DNA from: Ricordea florida
Lineage: Eukaryota; Cnidaria; Anthozoa; Corallimorpharia; Ricordeidae
Assembly: GCA_949710005.1 (NCBI GenBank)
Contig: OX453286.1
Span: 24,414,510-24,478,509, forward strand
Direction: 5' to 3'
DNA: 64,000 bases
Each line of letters begins with the position of its first letter. Within the stretch, counting starts at the first letter, position 1. The notes beneath the pieces were generated by a model. The model was given only the letters and a program-made list of their open reading frames with translations, ran no database searches and was not told where the DNA came from. Both the position numbers and the translations under genes were made by a program. Of the stretch, positions 35,601 through 47,600 are shown piece by piece.

Positions 35601-38600
35601 TCAAGTACTAATATTTCTTTTTTTTTTAAGCCAAAACAAGCACAGTTCATGCAAATTATTGAACAGAACGTGGTAAGTTAATGTTTATCTCTTATTCATT
35701 CTTCGTACACACAGTGAAACCTACCGTACAAACTGACACCCCGTGAATAGGACTATTTGTTTTACGTTCAACCTCGACCACTCTACTATTGTGCCTAATA
35801 ATCACCCTCTCGATCCCTCCCAAGTTATCCAAAGTTACCCCATAAATACGACTAGTTGAGGTTTGAACCGTTATGGTATATTTTATTGTTGTTATTTATA
35901 GTAGTAGTAAAGGTCACTTCTCTTTGCCCTTCAGGTTCCCAAGACATTTTTATACATGCTGTTGACTCAGTTTCTACTCATTATCATTGACCGGTAAATG
36001 CGAGCTTTCTTTACTACTCCACGTAACAATTGCTCGCTTAATTTTGTACTTTTTAATGTATAGATGTGATTCTTTTACTGGGAGTAACACCACTCGTAAA
36101 ATTCATACGAAACTACATCCGGGACCTTAGTGGGGTATTTTCCATATCCTCACTATATCGATGACGTCATTTCCCGCCTTGCACGATTTAGTTTCTGTAC
36201 AAAGCTGTTAAACGAACGTCTCAATGTGTTTTGTCTACATAATAGAAAGTTCTCGTTCTTGCCACTCGAACATAAAATTCGTATCTTCTCGCCACCGTGT
36301 AATATCCTCTATATACTTATTTTTACGTAATGACTGTTTTGTAAGTAGCAATGTCTCAGTTTCACATCAGTTTAAATATGGAAATCATGAGGAAAAAGTA
36401 CCAAGACTATTGAATGGAGTATTAACAAGCTTAACGAAAGTCAGAATGAGCGATAGTTATAGAAAAGAAGCTGCTAAAAGGGGGAAGAATTTAAAATATT
36501 TCATTGTTTGTGTAGACGGATTTTTTAAGATCATTTTTGTCATTTCAGTTCAAAATAGCCGTTTTTCTTTTTGCAAAATACTAAGTTACAGCCCAGAAAA
36601 TTCACTACTTCAGGATGTCCAAGTCTCTGAGATACCAGGTTAAATATTGGAAGCTTGTTTCCATGGGAATAAACAGACAAGCTGTGCCGTTCCATTTTCC
36701 CTTTGCTACAATCCTGGCCAAAATTATCTGGAACACTAAAGAAATGACCCACCTTTGATGCAGATCTGATATGTAAAGTGATTAAGATAATAAGCCTAGA
36801 AAACGTTGTTCCCCGTTTTTTTGCTGTAATCATAACCACCCCCCTTCCGCTTAACAATTTTGATAGCCACTGTCATTGTTGGGACGATACGACAACATTG
36901 TTTAATAAACTCAACTTGATATTTATTCTTAAAATGCGTGTCGCCCAAGGTAACTTACCACCGCGTGGTTCTCAATATTTTTAGTAAAACTACTTGATGG
37001 ACACGTGTCGGTAATACCAAATAAGGTAAACGTAACGAAACGAATTCTTAACTGAAACAGTCACGCTCTTCTTAACATTCCCCCTCCCCGCACTGAGGGG
37101 ACCACAGTGTGACTTCAACGAATAAGCATAGGAGCTGAATCTCAATGTTCTCACTGAAAGTTCTTTAAAAGGTCTCTCGGCTCACAAAAGTGGTACTAAT
37201 TTGTGGATTGGCCTAACCACAGTCTTGCTTCCACACTGAACTTTCGCGGCACGTGAATGTCCGTCCCTGCCCGGATATGTTTCTACAATACGGCCCAATG
37301 GTCACTGCCCTCGTGGCAGACTTTGATCCAACACTAGGACAACATCTTCTTCCTTGAGGTCCTCGATGACTTCAGTCCACTTTGGACGAGTATTCAGCAT
37401 AGGTAAATACTCCTTCAACCACCTTGACCACACTCGCGAGATCAACTCTTGCACCTTGCGCCACCTCTTCCGCGGATTAAACCTTGTAGTATCAACACTC
37501 TCCGGAGCAAACTGTCCACCCATTTGCCCATACAAAAAATGATTGGGTGTTAATGGAACATCGTCTTTAATGTTTGCTGACTGATAGGTCAGTGGCCTAG
37601 AGTTAAGAAGATTCTCGGCGCCTGTGATGGCTGTGATTAGTTCTTCATCTGTAACATCGCTGTTACCGAGCACAGCATATATGGCTTTCTTAGCTGCTTT
37701 TACCATCACCTCATGAGCACCACCAAAATGAGGGGCTCCTGGGGGGTTAAAGTGCCACTTTACTCCCTTCTGTGCAGTCGCTCGCTGAATTTGATCATTG
37801 TCCAGTTGACCCATGAGTTCCTTTAGTTCGTTGACTGCTCCGACAAAGTTAGTGCCGTTATCACTAACCACCTCCTTGGGTACTCCCCTTCTGCTAATAA
37901 ATCTGGTAAAGGCGTTCAAGAAGCTGTCTGTATCAAGACCCCACGCCAGCTCCAAATGAACAGCACGTGTCGATAAACATGTAAAAACACACAGCCACCT
38001 CTTAAGCCGCCGACGCCCACGCCCTTGTATAGTGGTGAACGGACCCGCATAATCTAATGCGATCTGGTCAAACGCCCGAAATGTAAAGCGCAGCCTTACT
38101 TGTGGTAATGGCCCCATTATCTGTGCGGCTGGCCTGTTCCTACGCTTTTTGCACCCATTGCATTCGTTCTCCCATGCCCTTATTTCCTCGCGGGCAGCGA
38201 CAATCCAGAACCTCCCACTAATCTGTGACAGCACAAAGTTTGTCCCAGCACTGTGATTGGACAGTTCGTGGTAATGCTTTACTATCAGTTTTGTCACCCA
38301 ATGACCTCTTGGCAGTATAATAGGAAATCTAACATCATAAGGAAGGGACTCAGCAAATTGCAGTCGACCCCCACACCGCATTATACCTTGATCATCCAAC
38401 CAAGGGGATAACTTTTCAAGTGAACTCTTCTTAGGAATCTCTTTTCCCATCACTAGTGCTATGTGCTCTTCAGGAAATGCCTCAAACTGCGCTAGGCTGA
38501 TGATTTCCTCCTCTGCATCTTCAATTTCTTCTGGTAAAAGCTCTCGTTCATCTATCTTATCCCCTGGATTGCGCATGTTTAAGACTACTCGCCACACCCT

Positions 38601-41600
38601 GGCCTGCAGACGAACCAACCGTGTTCAGCTTGAGAAACGAGTGGGCAAAAGCCTCCAGTCCTTGCTTGTTGGCCCCATTTCTCCCTTTCTGCCCCTGTTC
38701 ATTGTACTCTGCAGGCGACATAGTAAAACGCTTGCACAGTCTCTTACCCCTTTCTTGTGGTCTGATGTCTTCAGCTCTAGTAGCGAAGCTGGACGACTTC
38801 TTACATCCATTTTTGGCCATCTAGCCTTATCTTTAAACAGCAACCAACTTGGTCCGTGCCACCAGAGTAAGTTATCTAACAGCTCATCTGGTGTTGCTCC
38901 TCTTGTACAAAGATCAGCTGGGTTCTCCTCGGTTGCTACGTGTAGCCATTGTGATGGTTCTGTCATCATCTGAATCTCTCCAATTCGATTAGCAACAAAA
39001 GGGCGAAAGCTTCGTCCATGACCCCGAATCCACCAGAGGACATCCATACTATCAGAATAGAACGTTACTGAGTGTAGGGGAAGATCCAGCACAACCGTCA
39101 AATGCTGTGTCAAGCGCAAACCCAGTACAGCCCCCATAAGTTCCAACCGAGGCACTGTTAAGGGCTTTAGCGGTACCACCTTACACTTTGAAGCAATCAA
39201 CCGGCTTGTAACAGTTGCATCATTGTATACACATTGTAAGTATACAACAGTCCCATAAGCTTGCTGTGAAGCATCCACAAAAGTAACAACTCGCTTAATA
39301 ACTACCTCCTTTGTCTCACGAAGACACCTTGGCACCTGCACGTTACCAAGGCTCTGAAGTTGTTCATACCAGCTTCCAATTCTACTTGCAATTTCATCTT
39401 GTATGATGTCATCCCAGCCATATCCCCGTGACCATAGTTCCTGAAGCATCACCTTAGCCTTCATAACAAAAGGACTCACAAATCCCAGTGGGTCAAACAC
39501 AGTTGCAACCCTCCTTAGTACATTTCGCTTGGTCAGTGAAACCTCTGTGGGTACATTTGCAGTCGAAATGTTGAAAGTATCCTCTGTACTGTTCCAGGAT
39601 ATACCAAGGGTCTTAACAACAGGTTCCTGCCCCTCAGTTATCTGCAACTCGGTAGCTCTATCAGCTTCAGGCGTGGCTGATACAACTTCTGGAGAATTTG
39701 ATATCCATTTCCTTGCCTTCATTCCTGCAATTTTCCACAGACTGTCCAGTTCTTTGTACAACTGAATACCCTCTTGCACAGTTTCCACGCTGTCAATTGA
39801 ATCATCCATGTACGTGGATTCAAGCACAGTTTTAGCTGCCAACGGATAAGCATCCTGGTGCCTCCTGGCATTCTCTTGAGCGACAAACTGGGCCTCCATT
39901 GGAGCTGAATTTTTACCAAATACTACTCGACTGAACTCGTAGATCTCAGGTTCACGACTGGAATCAAGGTCCCTCCACAAAATTCGAAAGTATGGACGAT
40001 CTCGCTCCTCAATCTCCACTTGTAAATACATTTCCTTAATGTCACACGCCAGAGCTACAGGGTTCCTCCTGAACCGAATGAGCACATCAAACAAATCCTT
40101 CTGCAATTTAGGACCTGCACAAATTACATCATTCAATGACACACCATCTGTTTTAGCAGAACAATCAAACACAATGCGTACTTTAGTCGTAGTTTTGTCC
40201 ATGCGAATTACTGGAAAATGAGGCAAATACCAAACTTCTGGGGGTGATGGTTCATCCGGTTCCACCTTGCGAAGGTAACCCTTTTTGACATAAGCCCCGA
40301 TAATTTGTGAGTACTCTTCTCCTAGAGCACAGTCCTTCTTTAACTTGTTTTCTGTGTTGCGTAGACGGGACAATGCTGCGTGGCAGTTGTTAGGTAACAG
40401 AGGTTTATCCTCCTTCCACGGTACCCCAACTTGGTATCCATTTCCAGTATAATGAATTGATTCCTTAAGCTTCTTCAAAACCTCATTCTCTTCTTCGGTA
40501 AAAATCACACTGTCAACCCGTTCAGTACCACAGTTTTCAACCTCCCAAAACCTCTTCAATGTACGATCAATATCACAGCAGACGCTGTCGATGCTGACAT
40601 TGGGCTCTTGGGCAAACAAAGTACGGCTAACATGTGCTCTTGCTCTTGACCCTTGCCCTCCTTCTGGTGAGCCAATGCATGTCCAGCCCAAAGGACCTAA
40701 GCGAGCCACTGGTCCTCCTTTCTCCCCTGGTACATCCGCTCTAGAATAGTGCAGCTCTGCATTGTCCACACCTATCAACAAATCCACAAATCCCTCTTGA
40801 GCTGGTTCAGCAAAATCACATTCCTTAAGGTGGGCCCATTTATTCTTGCTCTGTTTCCAGTTCTCCACCTTGTAATTTCCAGTTACCCTTTTAGGGCAAG
40901 TCTTCACTTTAACACTTTTACTGAACTCTCCATCAAGGCTTTCGATAGTCACTTCCAATGGCATAGACTGAAACGTTTCCACTTCATTGTTCAAAACATT
41001 AACTGTGACCGTCTGATATCTCTCCTTGAGACCAAGCGCTCCTGCAACCTCTTCATTCAGAAATGTCTCATTAGAGCCATCATCCAATATAGCATTCACC
41101 TTCACCTTGCGACCATTTGCCTTCAACCACACTGGCACGGTGCGAAGGGAAAAAGCTTCAGTCGTCTCCTGCTTGGATGTTGATGTGTGTGAATGCGTTG
41201 GTGCCCCCTCCCGTGGAGACACCTCTCTCCCATCCTTTGTGTTACCATGTGCAAAACCATGTAACAAGTGATGATGATTTCTTTTGCAGCCATTAATGCT
41301 ACAAGGCCTCACCCTGGTGCAAGCTCTTCCCTCATGATCACTGCCCAGACAACGAAAACAAAGCCGCTTATCCTTTGCAATTTCCCAACGCTCACTCACT
41401 CCCTGATCTTGGAAATCTTTACACCTCCACACACCATGGTTTCCTCCACAGTACACACATGGTGGCTTGCTTGTAGGCACAGCTGTTACCCTACCAAAGT
41501 TACTGCCCTTACTGAACAAATTTCTAGACCGACCACCTTTATCACTGTGCTTGCTGCAATCCTTAGTAGCTCCAACAATCTGAGCTTCAATTCCATGAGC

Positions 41601-44600
41601 CATTTCCACAGCCTCGACTCGGATTCTTACCTCCTCTTTCAACCAATCCCTCAGGCTTAACACTGACCTCTCCTTCTTGTGTTCCCTCAACCAGCGACTA
41701 TAACTTTCAACTTGACTGTCCGCAAGCTTCCTTACTAGCAAACTATGCAACGTGCCTTCCCCTAACTCTCCCTCGCGTCCTTCTGCCTGCAGCTTAACAA
41801 CAGCTATACGAACACGATCAGCGAATAGCTCAAATGCCTGCACATCATTACTTTTCAAAGGGGACATTTTTTCAATCTGGTCCATGTATGCCTGTAGCTT
41901 TCTACGCTCACCACCAAATTTACAGTGGAGAATTTCTTTGGCTTCATTGTATTCTGGCTCTGTCACCCCTAGGCCCCTGATGGCCTCAAGAGCAGTTCCT
42001 GTAAGGCTCTGTCTTAATCTTGCCATTTTAATATTTGTTGGCTCCCCCCCTTGGTCAACAAGACTCAAAAACATCTCCCAGAAATCCTCGAATTTACTTT
42101 TCTCACCACTAAACACTGGAACTTTTAAAGGTTTGAGCTGTCGGTTACAGTTACCTGAGTGAGGTGAGCTTGACGAGTGGCTGATGGTGGGCGAATGCGC
42201 TGGCTGAACAGGCGACTTTGGCAAGGGGGTTTGCAGCAATCTCTCTTTTGTTGCATCCGCATGCTTTTTCTCCATAATGCCCTTTACCACTCCTTCTGCC
42301 TTTTCAATAACATCGTTTATTTCCTTCCCAAAACTCTCTGCTTCCTCCGCGATGGACTTCATATTGTCCTTGTCTCCCAAACGTAAATACACGCTTTGCA
42401 GCTCGTCCATAACAGCTAAACACGCTTCGAATACTCCCCACAATGTGTCAATTTCATTTTGAATCGACTCCGAATCTTCACCACTTGCGCTCAGTCTTTC
42501 TAAATTATGGCGCGTTTTGGTAACCACAGTTTTTCTGTTTCTTTTCTCTCGTTTAATTCCTATAATTCTCTCCTGTTCGGTGAGTTCCTCAGATTCTCCG
42601 GAAGTCGGCATTATTATTATCGCACGATGTAAGGAGAGGTCCTCGTTCCGTGCCTGTATGAATTGTACAATGCCCCGTCGATTCGATTGCTGATTTCTCA
42701 CAAACAACAGCGATGAATAACAGTTCCAAGCCAAGAAAACTATACACAACGATAAAACAGTAAAGCGAAAACACATGAAGTAACAAAGTTCTTGACGATT
42801 TAAGTCGTAAACCCAATTTAATCCTTTCCGAAGTTCCAAGAAGATTGAAATCCAATTGTACAGCCAACTTGTACAAGTCCAAATACGATGCGAGACGAAT
42901 TAGAAGCGATAAACAAAAGTTAATATACGCAGAAATACGAAACGAACAACTAACCTTGACCACGATATTGTCCGATAACTCAATCCAGTGTAAAAGACCC
43001 TTACAAAGTTCCAAAATACGAAATCAAAGATCTTCAAGCAAATCTCAATCCAGGAGGCGAAGCAGTTCGAATAACCGAAACCAAAGACGATGCGAAGCGA
43101 TGCGATGCGAATAGAAAACCCTCGGTGAAGCCTTGCGTTCGATCGATAAGCTCCACTAGCTCATACTGTCCTGGCAGGGTCGCCAAAAAATGTTGGGACG
43201 ATACGACAACATTGTTTAATAAACTCAACTTGATATTTATTCTTAAAATGCGTGTCGCCCAAGGTAACTTACCACCGCGTGGTTCTCAATATTTTTAGTA
43301 AAACTACTTGATGGACACGTGTCGGTAATACCAAATAAGGTAAACGTAACGAAACGAATTCTTAACTGAAACAGTCACGCTCTTCTTAACAGTCATCATA
43401 CATGGCAACAAATCAACATTGAATGTGGGGGAGGGGGGAGATACTGCTTTTGGGTTATCTGTTATTATAACCACCCTCCCTTCCCCTTAACAATGTTGAT
43501 AGCCACTGTCATCATACATGGCAACAAATCAACATTGAATGTGGGGGAGGGGGGAGATACTGCTTTTGGGTTATCTGTTATTATAACCACCCTCCCTTCC
43601 CCTTAACAATGTTGATAGCCACTGTCATCATACATGGCAACAAATCAACATTGAATGTGGGGGAGGGGGGAGATACTGCTTTTGGGTTACCTTGTTTTGC
43701 AAAGTGTCCCAAAGTTTTTGGCCACGAAAGTAGTTCTACTAGTGTTTGACAGGATATATTAGAGCAATGTACAAGTTTTCTCGTTTGTCTCTTTTCATCA
43801 AGGTACCTGTATCTTCGCAAGTTTGTGATTGCCAAGTTGTTGTACAATATTGCCTTGGTGATCGCGTTTCATATTTTCATGTTTGTGATTGTGCCGTATG
43901 TGACTCAGAGGTAAGATTAGAAGATTAGAAGAACTTCGTTAGCTATCAAGGAAGAAAAGAAAGAAAGAAATGACAGATTATAAAACTGCTTCTACTGAGA
44001 AAACCGTTCCATCAAAAAAAAACTTCCATCATGCATTGCGAGCACGATTTTTCTCTTTTCATACTCAGTGAATAAATTAGGTATCTTTTCGAAATTTAAA
44101 AGTTTGCCATTTTCAGAATGTTTTCTTTCGGTTACTGTCACAAACGGAATGCTAGCCGCCATGTTGTGACGTCATTACTCTTTTGCAATTTTATTGAAGA
44201 AATTGGTTCGACACTATAATACCCGAGTTTATACCTTTATTATAGGCTTAAACTCTTCGAATACAAAGTTAATTTGAAGCGAGTTTCTTTTAACACATTA
44301 TAAACAATTATTGGATGAGGTTTTTGTGATATCCAGAGAAATCAAGGTCGAGGTAAGGGTTATCGGTTGAGGCTGATAACCCTTAGAAATCATGCACCGC
44401 GGTCATACATGACATGATTACCCGTTAATAAGAAAAAAATGTTTAACAGAGATGTAGCATGAAACTATGGTATGGAAAGTTGTTGCTACAATACGATCAG
44501 CTAAACAAGAGCCAAATAAAATTCCTTTTTGTTTACAATAAAATTTCAAATATAATCTAGTTTCAAAAACATTGGTAACAATGATTAGCAAAAAGACAGT

Positions 44601-47600
44601 TTATATTTAAAAAAATAATAGTCTTCCCGTTCACAGGCAATGGACTCAGCTGCAGGGCCGTTAATGCATTAACGGCCCGCAAAGCGCGTGTTTTCAAGAG
44701 GGCGGTTTTCAATTTGGCCGCGTATCTTGATAATAATAACCCTTAACTGTTCCCCTCACCTGGGAGTGAATATTGGACCAACCTAAGCTATGTTTTTGCT
44801 GTTTTCTAGAGCGTTTATCGACAACATTCCAGCCATCTTTATGTACATCTTTCAATGCATGTATTTCGGTTTGTCCGCCTATCAAGTGCGTTGTGGCTAC
44901 CCGACAAGAATTCTGGGTAACTTCTTAACAAAGAGCTATACGCTGACCAGCGGTATTCTCTTCCAAGGGTGAGTACAAACTTGAACATCGTTCATTCAGT
45001 CCTGGGCAGGCTTACAAAACGACTTGTCTGCTCCTTCTTCGTAGATTATTTACTTATGTTATCGCTTTTTTTTTTCAAAGCTACTGGGTATTGTTGTTGA
45101 AATTATTTTTTTTCCCAAAAGGGCGTTTGTTTGGCTGAAAGTGGCTTTCACAGTTTTTTTCTAAAGGTTATTCCTTAGTTTTAAATGTTACAGAGTATAA
45201 TACGGCCGTTCTTACCAGAGCTGATCGAAAATATTTCTCAAACATTCATGTGATTTCTTTTATGGTTGTTAGTTTTGGTATTTGTCCACTTCCGCATCCT
45301 TCAATCGAACTTTACGACAAAACATGAAGACAGAGAGAGAGAGAAAAGTTTTCTTTTCACATTTTACTTTTCTAGTAGACAAGAAAAAAGTCAAGTGTTG
45401 TCTTTAAAATTCACAGTGCTGTTGACATGAGAAGATTTTGATAATCCATGTGAACGAGAATCGTTGAGAAGCATTAGAATCCTTGTGAACGTTGATTCAT
45501 TAATCGTAGTTTGCTCTTGCGATTAGTTTTCAGGCTATTCCCTTCTTGTTGGAGTTGCGCAGCGTGTTGGACTGGGTTTGTACAGATACAACACTGACCC
45601 TATATCACTGGCTCAAGATGGAAGACATTTATGCCAACATCTATGTATTGAAGTGTTACAGGGAATCTGAGAAGGTAATGCATGTTGGCACAAATCTAAC
45701 ATTCCATCTTTAGTTACAGCTCCTTGTTAGCTCGCGCGCCGTGATTGGTCGATTAAGCGGTCCGAACGTCTGTAGAAGGCACAAGTGTAATGAATGGACC
45801 CAAGCGTAATAAAGGTCCCATCTGTAATAACTTTTGGACCCAAGCGTAATAAAGGTCCCATCTGTAATAACATTTGGACACAAGCGTAATAAAGTTCACA
45901 TCTGTAATGAACTTACATAATATGAGACATGTCCACAATAGTACATCTATAATTTTAAACTTTAAATTATATGGCTGACGTCACAGGTCACGTGACCAAG
46001 CTATTTGAATGGAAAAATATAGGCCAACAACTCTTGTCGTAACTCTCGGGCTAGTTTTCGCAATTACTGACCACGACTGAACATGCTTTAAAAAAAAGGT
46101 CAGAGTTTCAGAACAAGCAAATATGTCGCATCTTTCCCGTTCCGTTCGCTTTGATAAACTGATAGGTTAAACAGTTTTCAATACAGTGGAATTGTGTTCA
46201 TTTCCCCCCCTCTGTATTCATTTCGGTCATTTTCGCATCTTTTCACTCAAGGCTGAATTTGGCCACATTTAGTAACATAACTCCCTTAAAAGGTGAGGTA
46301 TAAGTATTACGCGGGTCGCCTCGAGTTTTTTAACCTGACAATACACTCGTGCTCCTTTTTTGAATAGCCCAAAAATCTCCGATGTAGATCAACTCATTCT
46401 TGCTCTAATATCTAGACTTGGGCTTACTTTGCTCAACAAAATTGGAAAGAAAGTCTAGCCATGTTTTTATCAGGTATAAAGACACTCATTAAACACTAAT
46501 TTCTTTTGTTTTTCCTTAATGAATTATTAATGAGTTTTGAAACATAATGTACAATGTCAGGGGCCACTCGTTAAAATCTCAATTTCATTAATATCTTCAT
46601 TGTTTTAACATAAGACTCACCCTCACTGGCCATAAAACATCGGAGCCAATTCATGGCATGGAACAGAACAGGCAGAACGTAACAGGAACTGTTACATTCA
46701 GAAGAAATCAAATCGTTGCATACTCTAGAGTGGAGCTTCCATAACAGGACAGTGAAACAGCACGGAGCACTTTGGTTACACTTAAATTAATGATTGGAAG
46801 TGCAAACAGCCTTATTTTTCAATAGCCAGCGCCGTTTAGCTAATACTTTTCTACTGCCTCACTACTATGTTTAAAATTCAGTTTGACAGCTGGTAATGTG
46901 GGACCCAAGAACACGAGGAAGATAAAATCAGGTGACATTATACCTTTTACCTCTTATTGGTCATAATTTGTTGTTGGCATATTACCAGTTTGAGTATAAA
47001 GCTAATTAGGACCTTTATTACGCTTGGGTCCAAATGTTATTACAGATGGGACCTTTATTACGCTTGGGTCCAAATGTTATTACAGATGGGACCTTTATTA
47101 CGCTTGGGTCCAAATGTTATTACAGATGGGACCTTTATTACGCTTGGGTCCATTTATTACACTTGTGCCTTCTACATAACGTCACTCCTGCTTGGTTGGA
47201 AAGTAATTGTAGATTTGACTGTCACAGTATTAATCCTTCAATTCTTAGTAGCGACCAATTTCTCATAACAATATTCACTGTTCATCAACCATTCATGTTA
47301 TGAGAATAACAAAAATGATCACCAAAAAAAGTTGTATTGATATGGCGACAAATTCTCCTCCCTAGTACCATAACAAATATATGAGAACAGTTAGGATAAA
47401 ATGAATATTGATATTGGGGCTGAAAGGGTTAAAAACAATTACCAGGACCTGCGGTTGAGTTTGATCAGAAATCCAGAAGACTTGTGTTAATATGTAACTG
47501 CTCCTAAATGCCTTGTGTGTAAAAAGATGACTTCAGTTCTGTCCAGTATACTTATAATTTATAAAAAGTAAACAGTCATTTGAAAACGCATGTTCAAACG

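Larger units (their letters stand above)
36877..43391 (-). mobile_element. BEL/Pao LTR retrotransposon, almost intact, antisense in PIEZO intron 34
   Basis: A 6515-bp element. LTRs lie at 43191-43391 (5') and 36877-37077 (3'), each 201 bp, starting TGTTAAGAAG and ending CGTCCCAACA on the coding strand, and identical as read. The 5-bp target duplication GTCAT is at 36872-36876 and 43392-43396. Next to the 5' LTR, TGGCGACCCTGCCAGGAC resembles an arginine-tRNA type primer binding site. A purine tract (GCGGGGAGGGGGAA) precedes the 3' LTR. The domain order gag, protease, reverse transcriptase, RNase H, integrase is that of BEL/Pao. One in-frame TGA splits the polyprotein. Confidence 0.96.

Noticed and set aside
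37302..38624. A stand-alone integrase-derived host gene
   Set aside because: It lies in the same frame as the adjoining pol, within two LTRs, split only by one stop codon.
38461..42462. Plus-strand open frames opposite the retrotransposon
   Set aside because: Antisense shadows of the long pol frame; no recognisable domains or splice structure.
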